Counted from the stretch's first letter, positions 50,962-60,749 are shown. The stretch is 64,000 nt of DNA from Neomelitea salexigens DSM 19753 (GCF_000422345.1 NZ_AULP01000005.1:62001-126000); one strand, 5' to 3'. Made by a program: numbers and translations. The notes: generated from the sequence alone by a model not told the origin.

Positions 50962-51648
50962 CGGCAGCGCTGCCAAGTCGATAAACGGTGCCACATCCGC
51001 ACCACTTGCGCCCTTGCCCAGGTGCGGCACCACCCCGAGACAAGGTGCGGGAAGCATCGCCTTCAAGGTTTCAAGGTTCTCGTCAAAACGGGCCATTTCC
51101 GGGTCTACTCGGTTTGCCACCCAGCCCGCCAGTGGCATGCCGTCGCTACGAATTGCCTCCGCGGTTAACAGTGCATGATTAATACAACCGAGCTTCATTC
51201 CCACCACCAGGACCACCGGTAAATTTAGCTCGATGACCAAGTCCGCCAGGGTCTCGCGCTGGTTTAACGGTACTCGCCAGCCACCGGCCCCCTCTACCAA
51301 TAACAGGTCAGCGGGGCGCATCATCGCGCCGCGGCAATAGCCCGCCAATTGGGCAGCGCTCAAGCGCCGTCCAGCCCGCTCGGCAGCGATATGCGGGGCA
51401 ATCGGCTCTGCAAAAACCACCGGATTTACCTGTTCGTAGCTCATCGACTCGGACATCGCCGACATCAACGCCAGCGCATCGTCGTTACGCAACTCGCCAT
51501 CAACCGGTTCCGCCCCCGCCGCGACAGGCTTCAGCGCCAAGGTGCGCAAGCCCTGCTGCTTGGCGGCTTCGAGCAGACCACAGGCGATCAAGGTTTTGCC
51601 CGCATCGGTATCGGTACCAGCGATAAACAGCTTTTGGCGGCGCGTCAT
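50953..51648 (-). CDS. bioD: Dethiobiotin synthetase
   Basis: A 231-residue enzyme that closes the ureido ring of dethiobiotin from 7,8-diaminopelargonate, CO2 and ATP. P-loop GTDTDAGKTLIACGLLEAA (residues 10-28), KPVAAGAEPVDG and VEGAGGWRVPLNQ are intact. GGAG precedes ATG 51648. Last gene of the biotin operon, 12 bases after the bioHC stop. Confidence 0.95.
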   Translation of the reverse strand: MTRRQKLFIAGTDTDAGKTLIACGLLEAAKQQGLRTLALKPVAAGAEPVDGELRNDDALALMSAMSESMSYEQVNPVVFAEPIAPHIAAERAGRRLSAAQLAGYCRGAMMRPADLLLVEGAGGWRVPLNQRETLADLVIELNLPVVLVVGMKLGCINHALLTAEAIRSDGMPLAGWVANRVDPEMARFDENLETLKAMLPAPCLGVVPHLGKGASGADVAPFIDLAALPLS

Positions 51649-51660
51649 CAGGGTGCTCCT

Positions 51661-53226
51661 CTAGGGTTGTTTATCCAGCTCTAGGTACCACACCTGGTAA
51701 CTGGCGGGCAGCCCGGCCGGTTGGCGAAATTTTTCGTAGGCCTGCTGCAGCGCTTGCAAGCGTTTGCGACTAGCCAGCCCCTGAGGGCGGTCGCGATTCA
51801 CATTGCTGACCCCCAGCTGTTTGAGCTCTCGGGTTAGGGCGGTTACCGTCGGGTAATACAGCACCTCGGTAGCCTGCCGCCACTGCACCCGCAGCCCCGA
51901 CGCGGCAATGGCCGTATCCAGCGCCTGCTGGGGGATAAAGCGGTTCACGTGGGCATAGCCATCAACGTTTTGCCACGCCTCGCGAAGCTCGAACAATGTC
52001 TCCGGGCCAAGGGTCGCGATAAAGGCTTTGCCGCCCGGCGCCAATACCCGATCAATCTCCGAAAACAGCGCCGATACATTTTCGCACCACTGCAAAGACA
52101 GGCTGGAAAACAGCAGGTCGACACTGGCATCGGCCAGCGGCAGGTCTTCGGCATCGCCACATACCCATTGCTGGCAGTCGTCAGAGTGATGCTCGCTGGC
52201 ATAGGCAAGCATCCCCTCAGCCAGGTCGACCCCAACAAGCTGGGCATCGTTAAAACGCTGACGCAACGCCGGCAAGCTGTAGCCAGTGCCGCAGCCCAGA
52301 TCGACCAGCGTTTGTGGCGCACGCTGGTGGGCAAGCAAGCTAAATAGTTCGTCCGCGACTCGGCGCTGCAAGGTCGCAGCACGGTCGTAACTGTTTGCCG
52401 CGCGGGAGAACGATCGCGCGACATCGCGCTTTTCAAAATGGCGCTCAATACTCGGTGGCGTCGCCTCAGCGATACAGTCTTTTTCAAAGCCGATGATGTC
52501 GCTAACAAACTGCTCCGGCTGCGACAAAAAAGGAATATGCCCTGCTCCGGCGTAACACAGGCTGCGCGCAGCAGGCACCGTTTTCGCCAGGGCAGCGGGC
52601 ACCAGCACATCGTCACTGCCGTAGATATTCATCACCGGGCACGACAAGCCCGTGTAGGTCTCGCGCTGATCCAGCTCACGCAGGCAATCCAGCCCCCAGC
52701 GCAGCGCCTCCGGCGCCGCGTGGCACGGCGGTAACAGTCGACGCAACGCGCGTGCGCTGACATCGCCCTGCAATTGCAGGGTATTGAAACGCTTACGTGT
52801 TTTTTCCGGCTGCTCCAGCAGGCCAGTGTAGAACGCGGCAAAATCTTCGGCAGGCATGGCCAGCGGCCATTGCTCATTGGCAACAAAACGCAAATTGCTG
52901 GCAAGGCGAACCAAGCCGCTCACTCGCTCCGGTGCAGCGAGCGCCAGCTCGCCTGCCAGCAGCCCTCCCAGTGACCAGCCCACATATAAGGCGCGGGCGG
53001 GCAACTGCGCCAGCAGCGCCTGCACAACAGATTCAACCGACATATCGGCCAGTAGCGGGCTGCGACCACAACCAGGCAGGTCGATAATCGTCACCGAGAA
53101 ATTCGCTCGCAGTGCCGGCAACAGCGGCCGCCAAATTTCACTGCAGCTACCCCAGCCGTGCAGCAGCACCAGCTCTGCAGAGGCGTCCGAGCTCGACGGC
53201 AGGCGCTCCCGGTAGAGTGCACTCAC
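51661..53226 (-). CDS. Fused BioH-BioC: pimeloyl-ACP methyl ester esterase and malonyl-ACP methyltransferase
   Basis: A 521-residue fusion. The N-terminal half (about residues 15-240) is a BioH-type esterase with LLHGWGSCSEIW, the nucleophile elbow YVGWSLGGLL, the acid in YGSDDVLVP and the His in GAGHIPF. The C-terminal half (about 255-515) is a BioC-type methyltransferase with the SAM motif LVDLGCGTGYSLP. BioC starts pimelate synthesis by methylating malonyl-ACP and BioH removes the methyl group at the end; both are now one chain. GTG 53226 overlaps the bioF stop (GTGA) and fits BioH length; an upstream extension within bioF is not supported. Confidence 0.9.
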   Translation of the reverse strand: MSALYRERLPSSSDASAELVLLHGWGSCSEIWRPLLPALRANFSVTIIDLPGCGRSPLLADMSVESVVQALLAQLPARALYVGWSLGGLLAGELALAAPERVSGLVRLASNLRFVANEQWPLAMPAEDFAAFYTGLLEQPEKTRKRFNTLQLQGDVSARALRRLLPPCHAAPEALRWGLDCLRELDQRETYTGLSCPVMNIYGSDDVLVPAALAKTVPAARSLCYAGAGHIPFLSQPEQFVSDIIGFEKDCIAEATPPSIERHFEKRDVARSFSRAANSYDRAATLQRRVADELFSLLAHQRAPQTLVDLGCGTGYSLPALRQRFNDAQLVGVDLAEGMLAYASEHHSDDCQQWVCGDAEDLPLADASVDLLFSSLSLQWCENVSALFSEIDRVLAPGGKAFIATLGPETLFELREAWQNVDGYAHVNRFIPQQALDTAIAASGLRVQWRQATEVLYYPTVTALTRELKQLGVSNVNRDRPQGLASRKRLQALQQAYEKFRQPAGLPASYQVWYLELDKQP

Positions 53227-54413
53227 GAATGAAATTCCAGCAATTGCGGCGCCACATCCCAACATGCCGATTCCAGCGTCGTTAACAGCTTTTCAATGTC
53301 TTCCCGGCTATGCGCGGCGCTCAAGGTGATGCGCAGCCGCGCTGTACCGAGCGGCACGGTGGGGGGGCGAATCGCGGAAACCAATACGCCTCGGGCTTCC
53401 AACTCACGGCTGAGCGCCAGTGCCAAGGCATCGTCATTCACCATCAGCGGCTGAATCGCGGTTTGCGATGCCATTAGCGGCAGCCCCAGGCGCTTCGCTT
53501 CCGCCCGAAAAAAGTCGATGTGCTCAGCCAAGCGCTGCCGACGCCAGCCCTCACTTTGCAGGAGATCCAGCGATGCCAGCGTTGCCGCCGCGACTGCGGG
53601 GGGCATGGCGGTGGTGTAAATATAGGGGCGCGCAAACTGGATCAGGCTTTCGATCAGTGTGGCGCTTCCGGCAACGAAGGCGCCAAAGCTGCCCAGCGCC
53701 TTGCCGAGTGTGGCCATGAGCACCGGCAATTGCTGGGTATCCAGGCCGAGCATTTCAGCCGTTCCTGCACCGCGCTCGCCCAGTACACCAAAGCCGTGAG
53801 CGTCGTCGGCCATCAGCCACGCATTGTGCCCGCGAGCCAGGTCGGCCATCTCAGCCAGAGGGGCCAGATCGCCGTCCATGCTGTAAACCGCGTCTACCGC
53901 TATCAGGCGCTGACCAGTATGGGGAAGTTTTTTTAGTCGGCGCTCAAGATCCGCCGTATCACTGTGTTGAAAGCGCTGCATTTTTGCGCCGCTCAGCAGC
54001 CCACCGTCCAGCAGTGAGGCGTGATTCAACCTATCTTCTAGCAGGTGGTCACCGCGCTGCATCAAGCCAGCAATGAGGCCCAAATTCGCCATGTAGCCAG
54101 TGGAAAAAAGCAGCGCGCGCTCCCGGCCGGTAAATTCGGCAAGGCGCTCCTCCAGCTCGTGGTGCAGGCTGGAGTGTCCACAGATCAAGTGCGATGCACC
54201 ACCGCCCACGCCAAAGTCTTTGGCGGCAGCCTGCATGGCTTCAATGAGCTTGGGATGGCCGGCGTGTCCGAGATAGTCATTACTGCAGAACTGCAGCATA
54301 GTGCGGCCGTTGAGCTGGATGCGCGCATCTTGCGCACTCCCCAGCTCTCGGCGGTGTCGATACAAGGACTGCTCGCGACGCTCCGCCAGCCGCTGCTGTA
54401 GGTGCAGCTCCAT
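53223..54413 (-). CDS. bioF: 8-Amino-7-oxononanoate synthase
   Basis: A 396-residue PLP enzyme that condenses pimeloyl-ACP (or -CoA) with alanine. DDAHGFGVLGERG binds PLP, and the Lys Schiff base is in LMATLGKALGSFGAF. ATG 54413 (MELHLQQRLAERREQ) fits family length; an in-frame GTG at 54428 is possible. It overlaps bioHC by 4 bases and follows bioB by about 20. Confidence 0.95.
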   Translation of the reverse strand: MELHLQQRLAERREQSLYRHRRELGSAQDARIQLNGRTMLQFCSNDYLGHAGHPKLIEAMQAAAKDFGVGGGASHLICGHSSLHHELEERLAEFTGRERALLFSTGYMANLGLIAGLMQRGDHLLEDRLNHASLLDGGLLSGAKMQRFQHSDTADLERRLKKLPHTGQRLIAVDAVYSMDGDLAPLAEMADLARGHNAWLMADDAHGFGVLGERGAGTAEMLGLDTQQLPVLMATLGKALGSFGAFVAGSATLIESLIQFARPYIYTTAMPPAVAAATLASLDLLQSEGWRRQRLAEHIDFFRAEAKRLGLPLMASQTAIQPLMVNDDALALALSRELEARGVLVSAIRPPTVPLGTARLRITLSAAHSREDIEKLLTTLESACWDVAPQLLEFHS

Positions 54414-54433
54414 GGTTGGCGTTGTCACCGCGT

Positions 54434-55492
54434 TTATGCTGTTGCGTCGTAGAAAAATTTGTCGTTGCGCGCTTTTTCCACCTCACCCAGCAGAGCCGCT
54501 TCCGTCGCCTCATCGTCGGCCGCAGCGCAGCGCTGCTCGGGTTTGATACCGAGGCGCTCGAACAACTGCAGATCCTTGTTGGCTTCGGGGTTTGGCGTGG
54601 TAAGCAGCTTCTCGCCGTAGAAAATGGAGTTGGCACCAGCAAAATACGCCAGGGCATGCATTTGCTCGTTCATCTCTTCACGCCCCGCCGACAGGCGCAC
54701 GTGGGACTTGGGCATAAGGATACGCGCCACCGCGATGGTGCGAATAAAATCGAAAGGGTCCAGATCAACTTCTTCAGCCAGGGGCGTCCCTTCCACGCGC
54801 ACCAACATATTAATGGGCACACTCTCTGGGTGCTCCGGCAGGTTAGCCAGCTGGATAAGCAGGCCGGCGCGGTCTTTCACAGACTCGCCCATGCCAACGA
54901 TTCCTCCGCTGCACACTTTAATGCCCGCGTCGCGCACATTTGCCAGGGTGTTCAGGCGGTCGCCGTAGGTGCGCGTGGTGATAATTTCACCGTAGTACTC
55001 CGGCGAGGTATCGAGGTTGTGGTTGTAGTAATCCAGACCCGCCTCAGCCAGTTCCTGGGCCTGCTCACCGCTGAGCATCCCGAGGGTCATGCAGGTTTCC
55101 AGCCCCATCTCTTTCACGCCCTTCACCATAGCGGTCACGTAGGGCATGTCCTTTTTCTTAGGTGAGCGCCACGCCGCCCCCATGCAGAACCGGGTCGAAC
55201 CCTGCGCCTTGGCAGCCCGTGCCTCTTCCAGCACTTTCTCCACTTCCATTAGCTTTTCTTTTTCCAAGCCAGTGTCGTAGCGGTTGCTCTGCGGGCAGTA
55301 TTTGCAGTCTTCCGGGCAAGCGCCTGTTTTGATCGACAGCAGCGTGCTCACCTGGACGCTATTGGCATCAAAATTCGCGCGATGAACGCTTTGCGCTTGA
55401 AACAGCAGGTCGTTAAAGGGTTGTTCAAACAGGGCTTGAACTTCCTCAGGGCTCCAGTCGTGACGAATTGAAGGCGCTTCCATACTGCTCAT
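54434..55492 (-). CDS. bioB: Biotin synthase
   Basis: A 352-residue radical-SAM enzyme that inserts sulphur into dethiobiotin. The radical-SAM cluster motif [13 protein letters not shown] (C-x3-C-x2-C), the second-cluster Cys residues and the [21 protein letters not shown] segment are present. ATG 55492 is used; the TTG three codons earlier is possible. First gene of the biotin operon (bioB-bioF-bioHC-bioD). bioA is not present in this window. No recognisable BirA or BioR operator was seen in the 79-base divergent gap to comF. Confidence 0.97.
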   Translation of the reverse strand: MSSMEAPSIRHDWSPEEVQALFEQPFNDLLFQAQSVHRANFDANSVQVSTLLSIKTGACPEDCKYCPQSNRYDTGLEKEKLMEVEKVLEEARAAKAQGSTRFCMGAAWRSPKKKDMPYVTAMVKGVKEMGLETCMTLGMLSGEQAQELAEAGLDYYNHNLDTSPEYYGEIITTRTYGDRLNTLANVRDAGIKVCSGGIVGMGESVKDRAGLLIQLANLPEHPESVPINMLVRVEGTPLAEEVDLDPFDFIRTIAVARILMPKSHVRLSAGREEMNEQMHALAYFAGANSIFYGEKLLTTPNPEANKDLQLFERLGIKPEQRCAAADDEATEAALLGEVEKARNDKFFYDATA

Positions 55493-55524
55493 ATCTGACA
55501 ATCTCTAGGGGCTTATCGAAAGGC

Positions 55525-55530
55525 TATAAT
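55525..55530 (+). promoter_or_regulatory. Possible -10 element for comF
   Basis: A perfect TATAAT lies 42 bases before the comF ATG in the bioB/comF divergent gap. No good -35 box is apparent, so this is a weak promoter call. Confidence 0.3.
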
Positions 55531-55571
55531 GATACAGGCAGCCCCTTCACTGTCAACCAACGCAGGATGCC

Positions 55572-56291
55572 ATGGTTTACAAGTCGATTCGCGCCTCACT
55601 GCAACTCCTCTTGCCACCCCAGTGCCTGCTGTGCCTGGATCACAGCGGCACTTCAAACGAGATCTGCCCTGCCTGTCGCGCTACGCTGCCCTGGCTAGGC
55701 CACCATTGCCGACGCTGCGCGCTGCCGCTCGCCACGACGACTGCCGAGCTATGCGGTCGCTGCCTGCAACGCGCGCCGCGCTTTCAGCAATGCCTGTGTG
55801 CGCTGAATTACCGCTTTCCGGTCGACAGCCTGCTTGCCGACTTTAAACATCACGCCAAGCCGCCCAGCGGCCGCCTGTTGGCGCAACTTTGGCTAGAGCG
55901 CTGCTCGGTCGCTGCAGCCGAGCCGCTACCCGATGCGCTCGTGCCCGTGCCACTGCATTGGCGGCGACGCTGGCAACGCCGCTACAACCAGTCGCTGCTT
56001 ATCAGCCAATTTTGGGGAAACACGCTGGCGATTCCGGTCGCGGATCTGCTTCGCCGCCAGCATGCAACACCACCACAGCAGGGACTAACGGCGGCAGAGC
56101 GCCGCCGCAACATGAAAAATGCCTTCGGCGTCGTTCACCCAGAACGCATTCGCGGCAAGCACCTAGCGCTGGTAGACGATGTACTGACCACAGGCACGAC
56201 AGCCAATGCGGCGGCCGCTATACTGCTGCGCGCCGGCGCAACGCGAGTAGACGTCTGGTGCCTGGCCCGGACTCCCGCGCCCGGCCAATGA
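55572..56291 (+). CDS. comF: ComF-family phosphoribosyltransferase-like protein
   Basis: A 239-residue ComF protein. An N-terminal zinc-finger-like Cys cluster (QCLLCLDHSG, CPACR, CRRCALPL, CGRCLQ) is followed by a PRPP-binding loop LALVDDVLTTGTTANAAAAIL (about residues 197-217). Known as a natural-transformation/DNA-uptake protein. AGGA precedes ATG 55572. The srkA gene follows 18 bases downstream. Confidence 0.92.
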   Translation: MVYKSIRASLQLLLPPQCLLCLDHSGTSNEICPACRATLPWLGHHCRRCALPLATTTAELCGRCLQRAPRFQQCLCALNYRFPVDSLLADFKHHAKPPSGRLLAQLWLERCSVAAAEPLPDALVPVPLHWRRRWQRRYNQSLLISQFWGNTLAIPVADLLRRQHATPPQQGLTAAERRRNMKNAFGVVHPERIRGKHLALVDDVLTTGTTANAAAAILLRAGATRVDVWCLARTPAPGQ

Positions 56292-56309
56292 CTCGCCAAC
56301 GGGAATACC

Positions 56310-57311
56310 ATGAAGGCCAACGACAATACCGACCAGCAAAACTTTGCCGCTCTCGACCCCGACCGCGTTATTGACGCCGTCGAGTCGCTGGGGTTTGTCA
56401 GCGACCTACGCGTCTTCCCACTAAACAGTTACGAGAACCGAGTTTATCAGTTCGGCATCGAAGACGCCGAGCCTCTCGTGGTTAAGTTTTATCGCCCGCA
56501 GCGCTGGAGCAACGCCCAAATCAGCGAGGAACATCACTTCACGCAGCAGCTTTATGATGCAGACATCCCAGTGATCCCGCCCTGGCAAAACGACGATGGG
56601 CAGAGTCTGTTCGAACACGAAGGCTATCGCTTCGCGCTTTACCCCCGCCGCGGCGGTCACGCCCCGGCGCTGGATGACATGGAAAACCTGTTTCAGCTGG
56701 GGCGCCTGTTTGGCCGCCTTCACCTAGTCGGCGAAACAGAGGACTTCCAGCATCGCCCGACCCTGACCCCGCAGACCTTTGGCGAACGCAGCAGTCACTA
56801 CCTGCTGGAAAATGACTTTATTCCGGGCAGCCTGCGCCAGGCTTACGAAAGCCTGGCCCGCGACTTATTGGCGTTAATTGAACAGCGTTTTAGCGACTGC
56901 CAAGCGCGCAATATTCGCTGCCACGGCGACGGCCACGTTGGCAATATATTGTGGCGCGACGGTGATACCCAGCTGGTCGATTTTGACGACAGTCGTATGG
57001 CGCCTGCGATTCAAGATCTGTGGATGTTTCTCTCCGGCAACACAGATGCTCGCCAAAAAGCGCTGATGGAGCTGGTCGAAGGCTACGAGGAATTTCGCAG
57101 CTTCGACAGCCGCGAATTAGTGCTGGTGGAGGCCCTGCGCGGGCTGCGCATCATGCACCACGCGGCGTGGCTAGCGCGGCGCTGGAGCGACCCGGCCTTT
57201 CCCCGCGCCTTCCCCTGGTTTAATACCGAGCGCTATTGGGGCGAGCACATACTGATGCTGCGCGAGCAGCTGGCACTGGTTCAGGAACCCGCCCTCAGGC
57301 TGAGTATGTAA
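56310..57311 (+). CDS. srkA: Stress-response Ser/Thr kinase
   Basis: A 333-residue SrkA/RdoA (YihE) kinase of the APH/choline-kinase-like fold. It shows the N-terminal lobe VYQFGIEDAEPLVVKFYRP, catalytic CHGDGHVGNILW (the HGDxxxxN loop, about residues 207-218) and metal-binding VDFDDSRMAP. In E. coli this kinase protects stressed cells from death. Length is standard. Downstream (57312-57482, 171 bases) I see only a possible promoter for the next operon. Confidence 0.93.
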   Translation: MKANDNTDQQNFAALDPDRVIDAVESLGFVSDLRVFPLNSYENRVYQFGIEDAEPLVVKFYRPQRWSNAQISEEHHFTQQLYDADIPVIPPWQNDDGQSLFEHEGYRFALYPRRGGHAPALDDMENLFQLGRLFGRLHLVGETEDFQHRPTLTPQTFGERSSHYLLENDFIPGSLRQAYESLARDLLALIEQRFSDCQARNIRCHGDGHVGNILWRDGDTQLVDFDDSRMAPAIQDLWMFLSGNTDARQKALMELVEGYEEFRSFDSRELVLVEALRGLRIMHHAAWLARRWSDPAFPRAFPWFNTERYWGEHILMLREQLALVQEPALRLSM

Positions 57312-57482
57312 ATTTTTTTACCGCGTGATCCGAAGCAGATTAACGTTCGTAAAGATACGGGTTTACACTATCGCGGCAACGTCGCTGGACTGTGCGCTAG
57401 GTGCAAGCGCAGCGCGATCAAACACTCTACAATTGCCAAAGCACTCCACCGTTCCACACATAATAAGAGTGCAGGAGAAGTC

Positions 57483-57941
57483 ATGTTTACAATCCGAGTA
57501 AATGGTGAAGATCACACCGTTGACGTACCCGCAGACAAACCCCTGCTATGGGTTTTGCGCGAAGATTTAAAGCTCACGGGCAGCAAGTACGGCTGCGGAC
57601 AAGCCCTGTGTGGCGCCTGTACTGTTCATGTTGACGACCAGCCCACCCGTTCCTGCGTAATGCCAATTAGCGCCGCAGAGGGCCACAACATCACCACCGT
57701 GGAAGCGATTGACCAACAACAGATAGGTCGGCTGGTTCAACAGGCCTGGCAAGAACTAAACGTTCCCCAATGCGGGTACTGCCAGTCCGGGCAAGTGATG
57801 GCGGCCACCGCCTTACTCACGGAAAACCGCTCGCCCAGCGACCGCGATATCGACGAAGCCATGTCTGGCAACATCTGCCGCTGCGGCACCTATGCCCGCA
57901 TTCGCAAAGCCATTCACAAGATCGCAGACGAACAACTGTAA
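57483..57941 (+). CDS. [2Fe-2S] small subunit of a molybdenum hydroxylase (IorA-like)
   Basis: A 152-residue iron-sulphur subunit of the xanthine dehydrogenase/isoquinoline oxidoreductase family. The plant-type cluster is GCGQALCGACTV plus the Cys in RSCVMP (about residues 38-61). The second cluster is CGYCQSGQVM and GNICRCGTY (about 99-141). It passes electrons between the molybdenum site and the acceptor. First gene of a three-gene operon, 10 bases before the large subunit. Confidence 0.95.
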   Translation: MFTIRVNGEDHTVDVPADKPLLWVLREDLKLTGSKYGCGQALCGACTVHVDDQPTRSCVMPISAAEGHNITTVEAIDQQQIGRLVQQAWQELNVPQCGYCQSGQVMAATALLTENRSPSDRDIDEAMSGNICRCGTYARIRKAIHKIADEQL

Positions 57942-57951
57942 GGGGGCGCGC

Positions 57952-60183
57952 ATGAGCACTTCAGGATTTACCCGCAGACAGTTTTTACGCGTCAGCGCTC
58001 TCGCAGGTGGCGGCTTACTCGTTGCCTGTGGAGGCGGTGGTGGTGGCGGTGGCGGCTCCAACCCGAATAACCCCCAGCCCCCCGGCAATGGCGGCCCCAG
58101 TGATGCAGAGCAGTTTACTGTTAGTGAGTTTATGCGCATTGGCAGCGACGGCCGCATACATATATTGGTGGGCGCCTCAGAAATTGGCCAAGGCGCGCTG
58201 ACATCGATGCCAATGATCGTCGCCGAGGAACTCGACGCCGACTGGGACCTTGTAACTGCCGAACATTCACCTGTCGCGGCACGCTTCAACAATCCGTACT
58301 TTGGCGGCCTGCTGCAATTCACGGTTGCCAGTGCCACCACACGTGGCTATTTCGACAATCAACGCCAAGTGGGTGCAGCGGTCAGGCAAATGCTGGTCAA
58401 CGCCGCCGCCGAGCGCTGGCAGGTTTCCGCAGACAGCTTGCGCACAGAGCGCGGCGTGGTCTACGACGATCTCAATGGCCGCAGTGCCAGCTACGGCGAA
58501 CTCGCCGAATCGGCGGCCAACCAACCAGTACCCAGTAACCCGCCGCTAAAAGACCCGGCAAGCTATCGCATTATTGGCCAGTCCAAGCAGCGCAAAGACG
58601 CCGCTGAAAAGGTCAACGGCACGCACCTCTACGGTATCGACGTCGACATTCCCGACATGCTTACGGCGGTGATTGCCCGCCCGCCACGCTTTTTTGGTCA
58701 GGCGCTGAGTGTCGACAGTAATGCCGCTATGGCGGTGCCCGGTGTGCGCGAAGTGCATACCATTCCCTCCGGCGTGGCCGTGGTCGCCGACGACTACTGG
58801 TCTGCGGAGAAAGGCCGCCAAGCCCTTGAAGTCAGCTGGAATGAGCTGTTGGCCGGACGCACAGATTCCAATGACACGCGCGACGAGTACAGCTTTAAGC
58901 TCAACTTACCCGGCGTGCCGATTCGTGTTGACGGTTTGGTTCCCGTGGCCCAACTCGCCGCAGCGGAAAATCGCAGCGCCGATTATTTCTTTCCCTTCCA
59001 GGCCCACGCGGCAATGGAGCCACTGAATGTTACCGTGGACTACACCGGCAGCAAGGCCGACATCTGGACGGGCAGCCAATCACCAACGCTGGATAAAACC
59101 TTTGCGTCGCTGATTCTCGGCTTACTTCCCAACCAGATCACGTTCCATACCATGTCCTCTGGCGGCGGTTTTGGTCGCCGCGGCAACCCGCTGGCTGACT
59201 ACGTACGCGACGCCTGCCATGTGGCGAAGGCAAGCCAAAAACCCGTGAAGGTGATGTGGACCCGCGAAGACGACATGAAGGGCGGCTACTACCGCCCCGC
59301 CGCGGCCGTGCGCGTCGGCGCCTCGATGGACAATCAGGGTAATATCACTGCCTGGACGCACCGCGCGGTCACCCAGGATGTCACGGCATCACTGTATGCC
59401 GAGGAACTGCTCGACACCCTCGCGGAGGGTCAGTTGCCGCCGTTTAAGGAGTTAACAGACCTTGAGACCGGCATGCCCTACGACATCGACAATGTGTTGA
59501 TGGACGCCCACCTGACACTCAAGCCGCAGATGCCGTCACTGTGGATGCGCTCGGTGAACAAATTCACCGACGTATTTGCTCAGGAGACCTTTATTGACGA
59601 TATTGCCGTCAGCTACAGCCGCGACCCCTATCAATATCGACGCGGCATGCTCGCTAGTAAGCCCCGCCTATTAGCGGTATTGGACGCCGCCGCGCAAGCA
59701 GCAAACTGGGGCAGCACAGGTGGCGGTCGCAGCCAGGGGATCGCCGTACTGAACCACTGGATGAGCTACGTCGCTCAAGTTGTGGAACTTAGCGTATCCG
59801 ACGATAAAGTCATTACCCTTCACCGAATTGTCAGCGCGATAGATGTGGGCACGGCCATCAATCCTGACTTGGTAGTGGCCCAGGTTGAGTCCGCGGTAAT
59901 CTTTGCGCTGACCAGCGTTTTTTACGGCGAGATCGAATTGCAGGACGGCGTGGTTCAGCAGAGCAATTTCGATGACTACAAAATGCTGCGCATGTTCCAA
60001 GTGCCGCAAATTGATACCGTCGTATTGCCGAGCAATGAGTCGCCGGGCGGTGTTGGCGAATTGGGCGTACCGGCCCTCGGTCCGGCGCTGGCAAATGCTA
60101 TTTTTGCGGCAACCGGCGAGAAAATTCGCGAATTACCCCTTAAAAACCTCGGCTACACCCTAGCCGAACAACACCCCGCATAA
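57952..60183 (+). CDS. Molybdopterin large subunit with Tat/lipoprotein signal (IorB-like)
   Basis: A 743-residue molybdopterin-binding subunit. The twin-arginine motif TRRQFLRVSALAGGG is followed by a lipobox-like LLVACGGGG and a Gly tract, so the mature protein is probably exported folded and may be anchored. Molybdenum-cofactor motifs GGGFGRRGNPLADYV (about residues 404-418) and the catalytic Glu in GGVGELGVPALGPALANAI (about 701-719) are present. The family hydroxylates N-heterocycles or aldehydes; the substrate here is unknown. ATG 57952 follows AGGGGG; the frame is open further upstream but that overlaps the small subunit. Confidence 0.92.
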   Translation: MSTSGFTRRQFLRVSALAGGGLLVACGGGGGGGGGSNPNNPQPPGNGGPSDAEQFTVSEFMRIGSDGRIHILVGASEIGQGALTSMPMIVAEELDADWDLVTAEHSPVAARFNNPYFGGLLQFTVASATTRGYFDNQRQVGAAVRQMLVNAAAERWQVSADSLRTERGVVYDDLNGRSASYGELAESAANQPVPSNPPLKDPASYRIIGQSKQRKDAAEKVNGTHLYGIDVDIPDMLTAVIARPPRFFGQALSVDSNAAMAVPGVREVHTIPSGVAVVADDYWSAEKGRQALEVSWNELLAGRTDSNDTRDEYSFKLNLPGVPIRVDGLVPVAQLAAAENRSADYFFPFQAHAAMEPLNVTVDYTGSKADIWTGSQSPTLDKTFASLILGLLPNQITFHTMSSGGGFGRRGNPLADYVRDACHVAKASQKPVKVMWTREDDMKGGYYRPAAAVRVGASMDNQGNITAWTHRAVTQDVTASLYAEELLDTLAEGQLPPFKELTDLETGMPYDIDNVLMDAHLTLKPQMPSLWMRSVNKFTDVFAQETFIDDIAVSYSRDPYQYRRGMLASKPRLLAVLDAAAQAANWGSTGGGRSQGIAVLNHWMSYVAQVVELSVSDDKVITLHRIVSAIDVGTAINPDLVVAQVESAVIFALTSVFYGEIELQDGVVQQSNFDDYKMLRMFQVPQIDTVVLPSNESPGGVGELGVPALGPALANAIFAATGEKIRELPLKNLGYTLAEQHPA

Positions 60184-60196
60184 CAGGAGCCGGAGC

Positions 60197-60733
60197 ATGC
60201 TATTACTACGCAACTATTGGCTCGGCTTGAGCGCGGCGCTGGCCCTACTGGTCAGCGGCGGTGCTCTGGCGCAGTCACCGCTATTTACACCGATCTACGA
60301 GGTGCTTACCCACCCGCGGTGTTTGAACTGCCATACCTTGACCGACTTCCCGCGCCAAGGCGACGAACGCCGCCGCCACGACCAGCTGGTTATGCGCGGC
60401 GAAGATAATCACGGCGCGCCGACACTCCAGTGTTCAGCCTGTCACCAGGAACAAAACGTGGCGGAAGACAAAGTGCCAGGTGCGCCGCACTGGGGCCTGG
60501 CGCCACTGAGCATGGGCTGGGAAGGTATGGGGCCGCAAGAACTCTGCACGGTGCTGAAAGACCAGAGCAAAAATGGCGGTAAAGACCTGCAAGCCCTGCT
60601 CAAGCACATGGAGGAGGACCCTCTGGTGCTGTGGGGATTTGACCCCGGCGAGGGCCGGACGCTCCCGCCCGTGGACCACACGCGCTTTGTTGAACTATTG
60701 GAACAGTGGGTGAACGCAGGCGGCCCCTGTTAA
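60197..60733 (+). CDS. Exported c-type cytochrome (two CxxCH motifs)
   Basis: A 178-residue exported protein with a signal peptide (ending ALAQSP) and two haem-attachment motifs: CLNCH (about residue 37) and CSACH (about residue 78). It is the third gene of the molybdenum-hydroxylase operon, 13 bases after the large subunit, and should accept electrons from it and pass them to the respiratory chain. The later part (WVNAGGPC) has no further CxxCH. Confidence 0.92.
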   Translation: MLLLRNYWLGLSAALALLVSGGALAQSPLFTPIYEVLTHPRCLNCHTLTDFPRQGDERRRHDQLVMRGEDNHGAPTLQCSACHQEQNVAEDKVPGAPHWGLAPLSMGWEGMGPQELCTVLKDQSKNGGKDLQALLKHMEEDPLVLWGFDPGEGRTLPPVDHTRFVELLEQWVNAGGPC

Positions 60734-60749
60734 GCCACACACCCTCACA

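Noticed and set aside
55493-55571. BirA or BioR operator in front of bioB
   Set aside because: No half-sites resembling either known consensus were seen in the gap.
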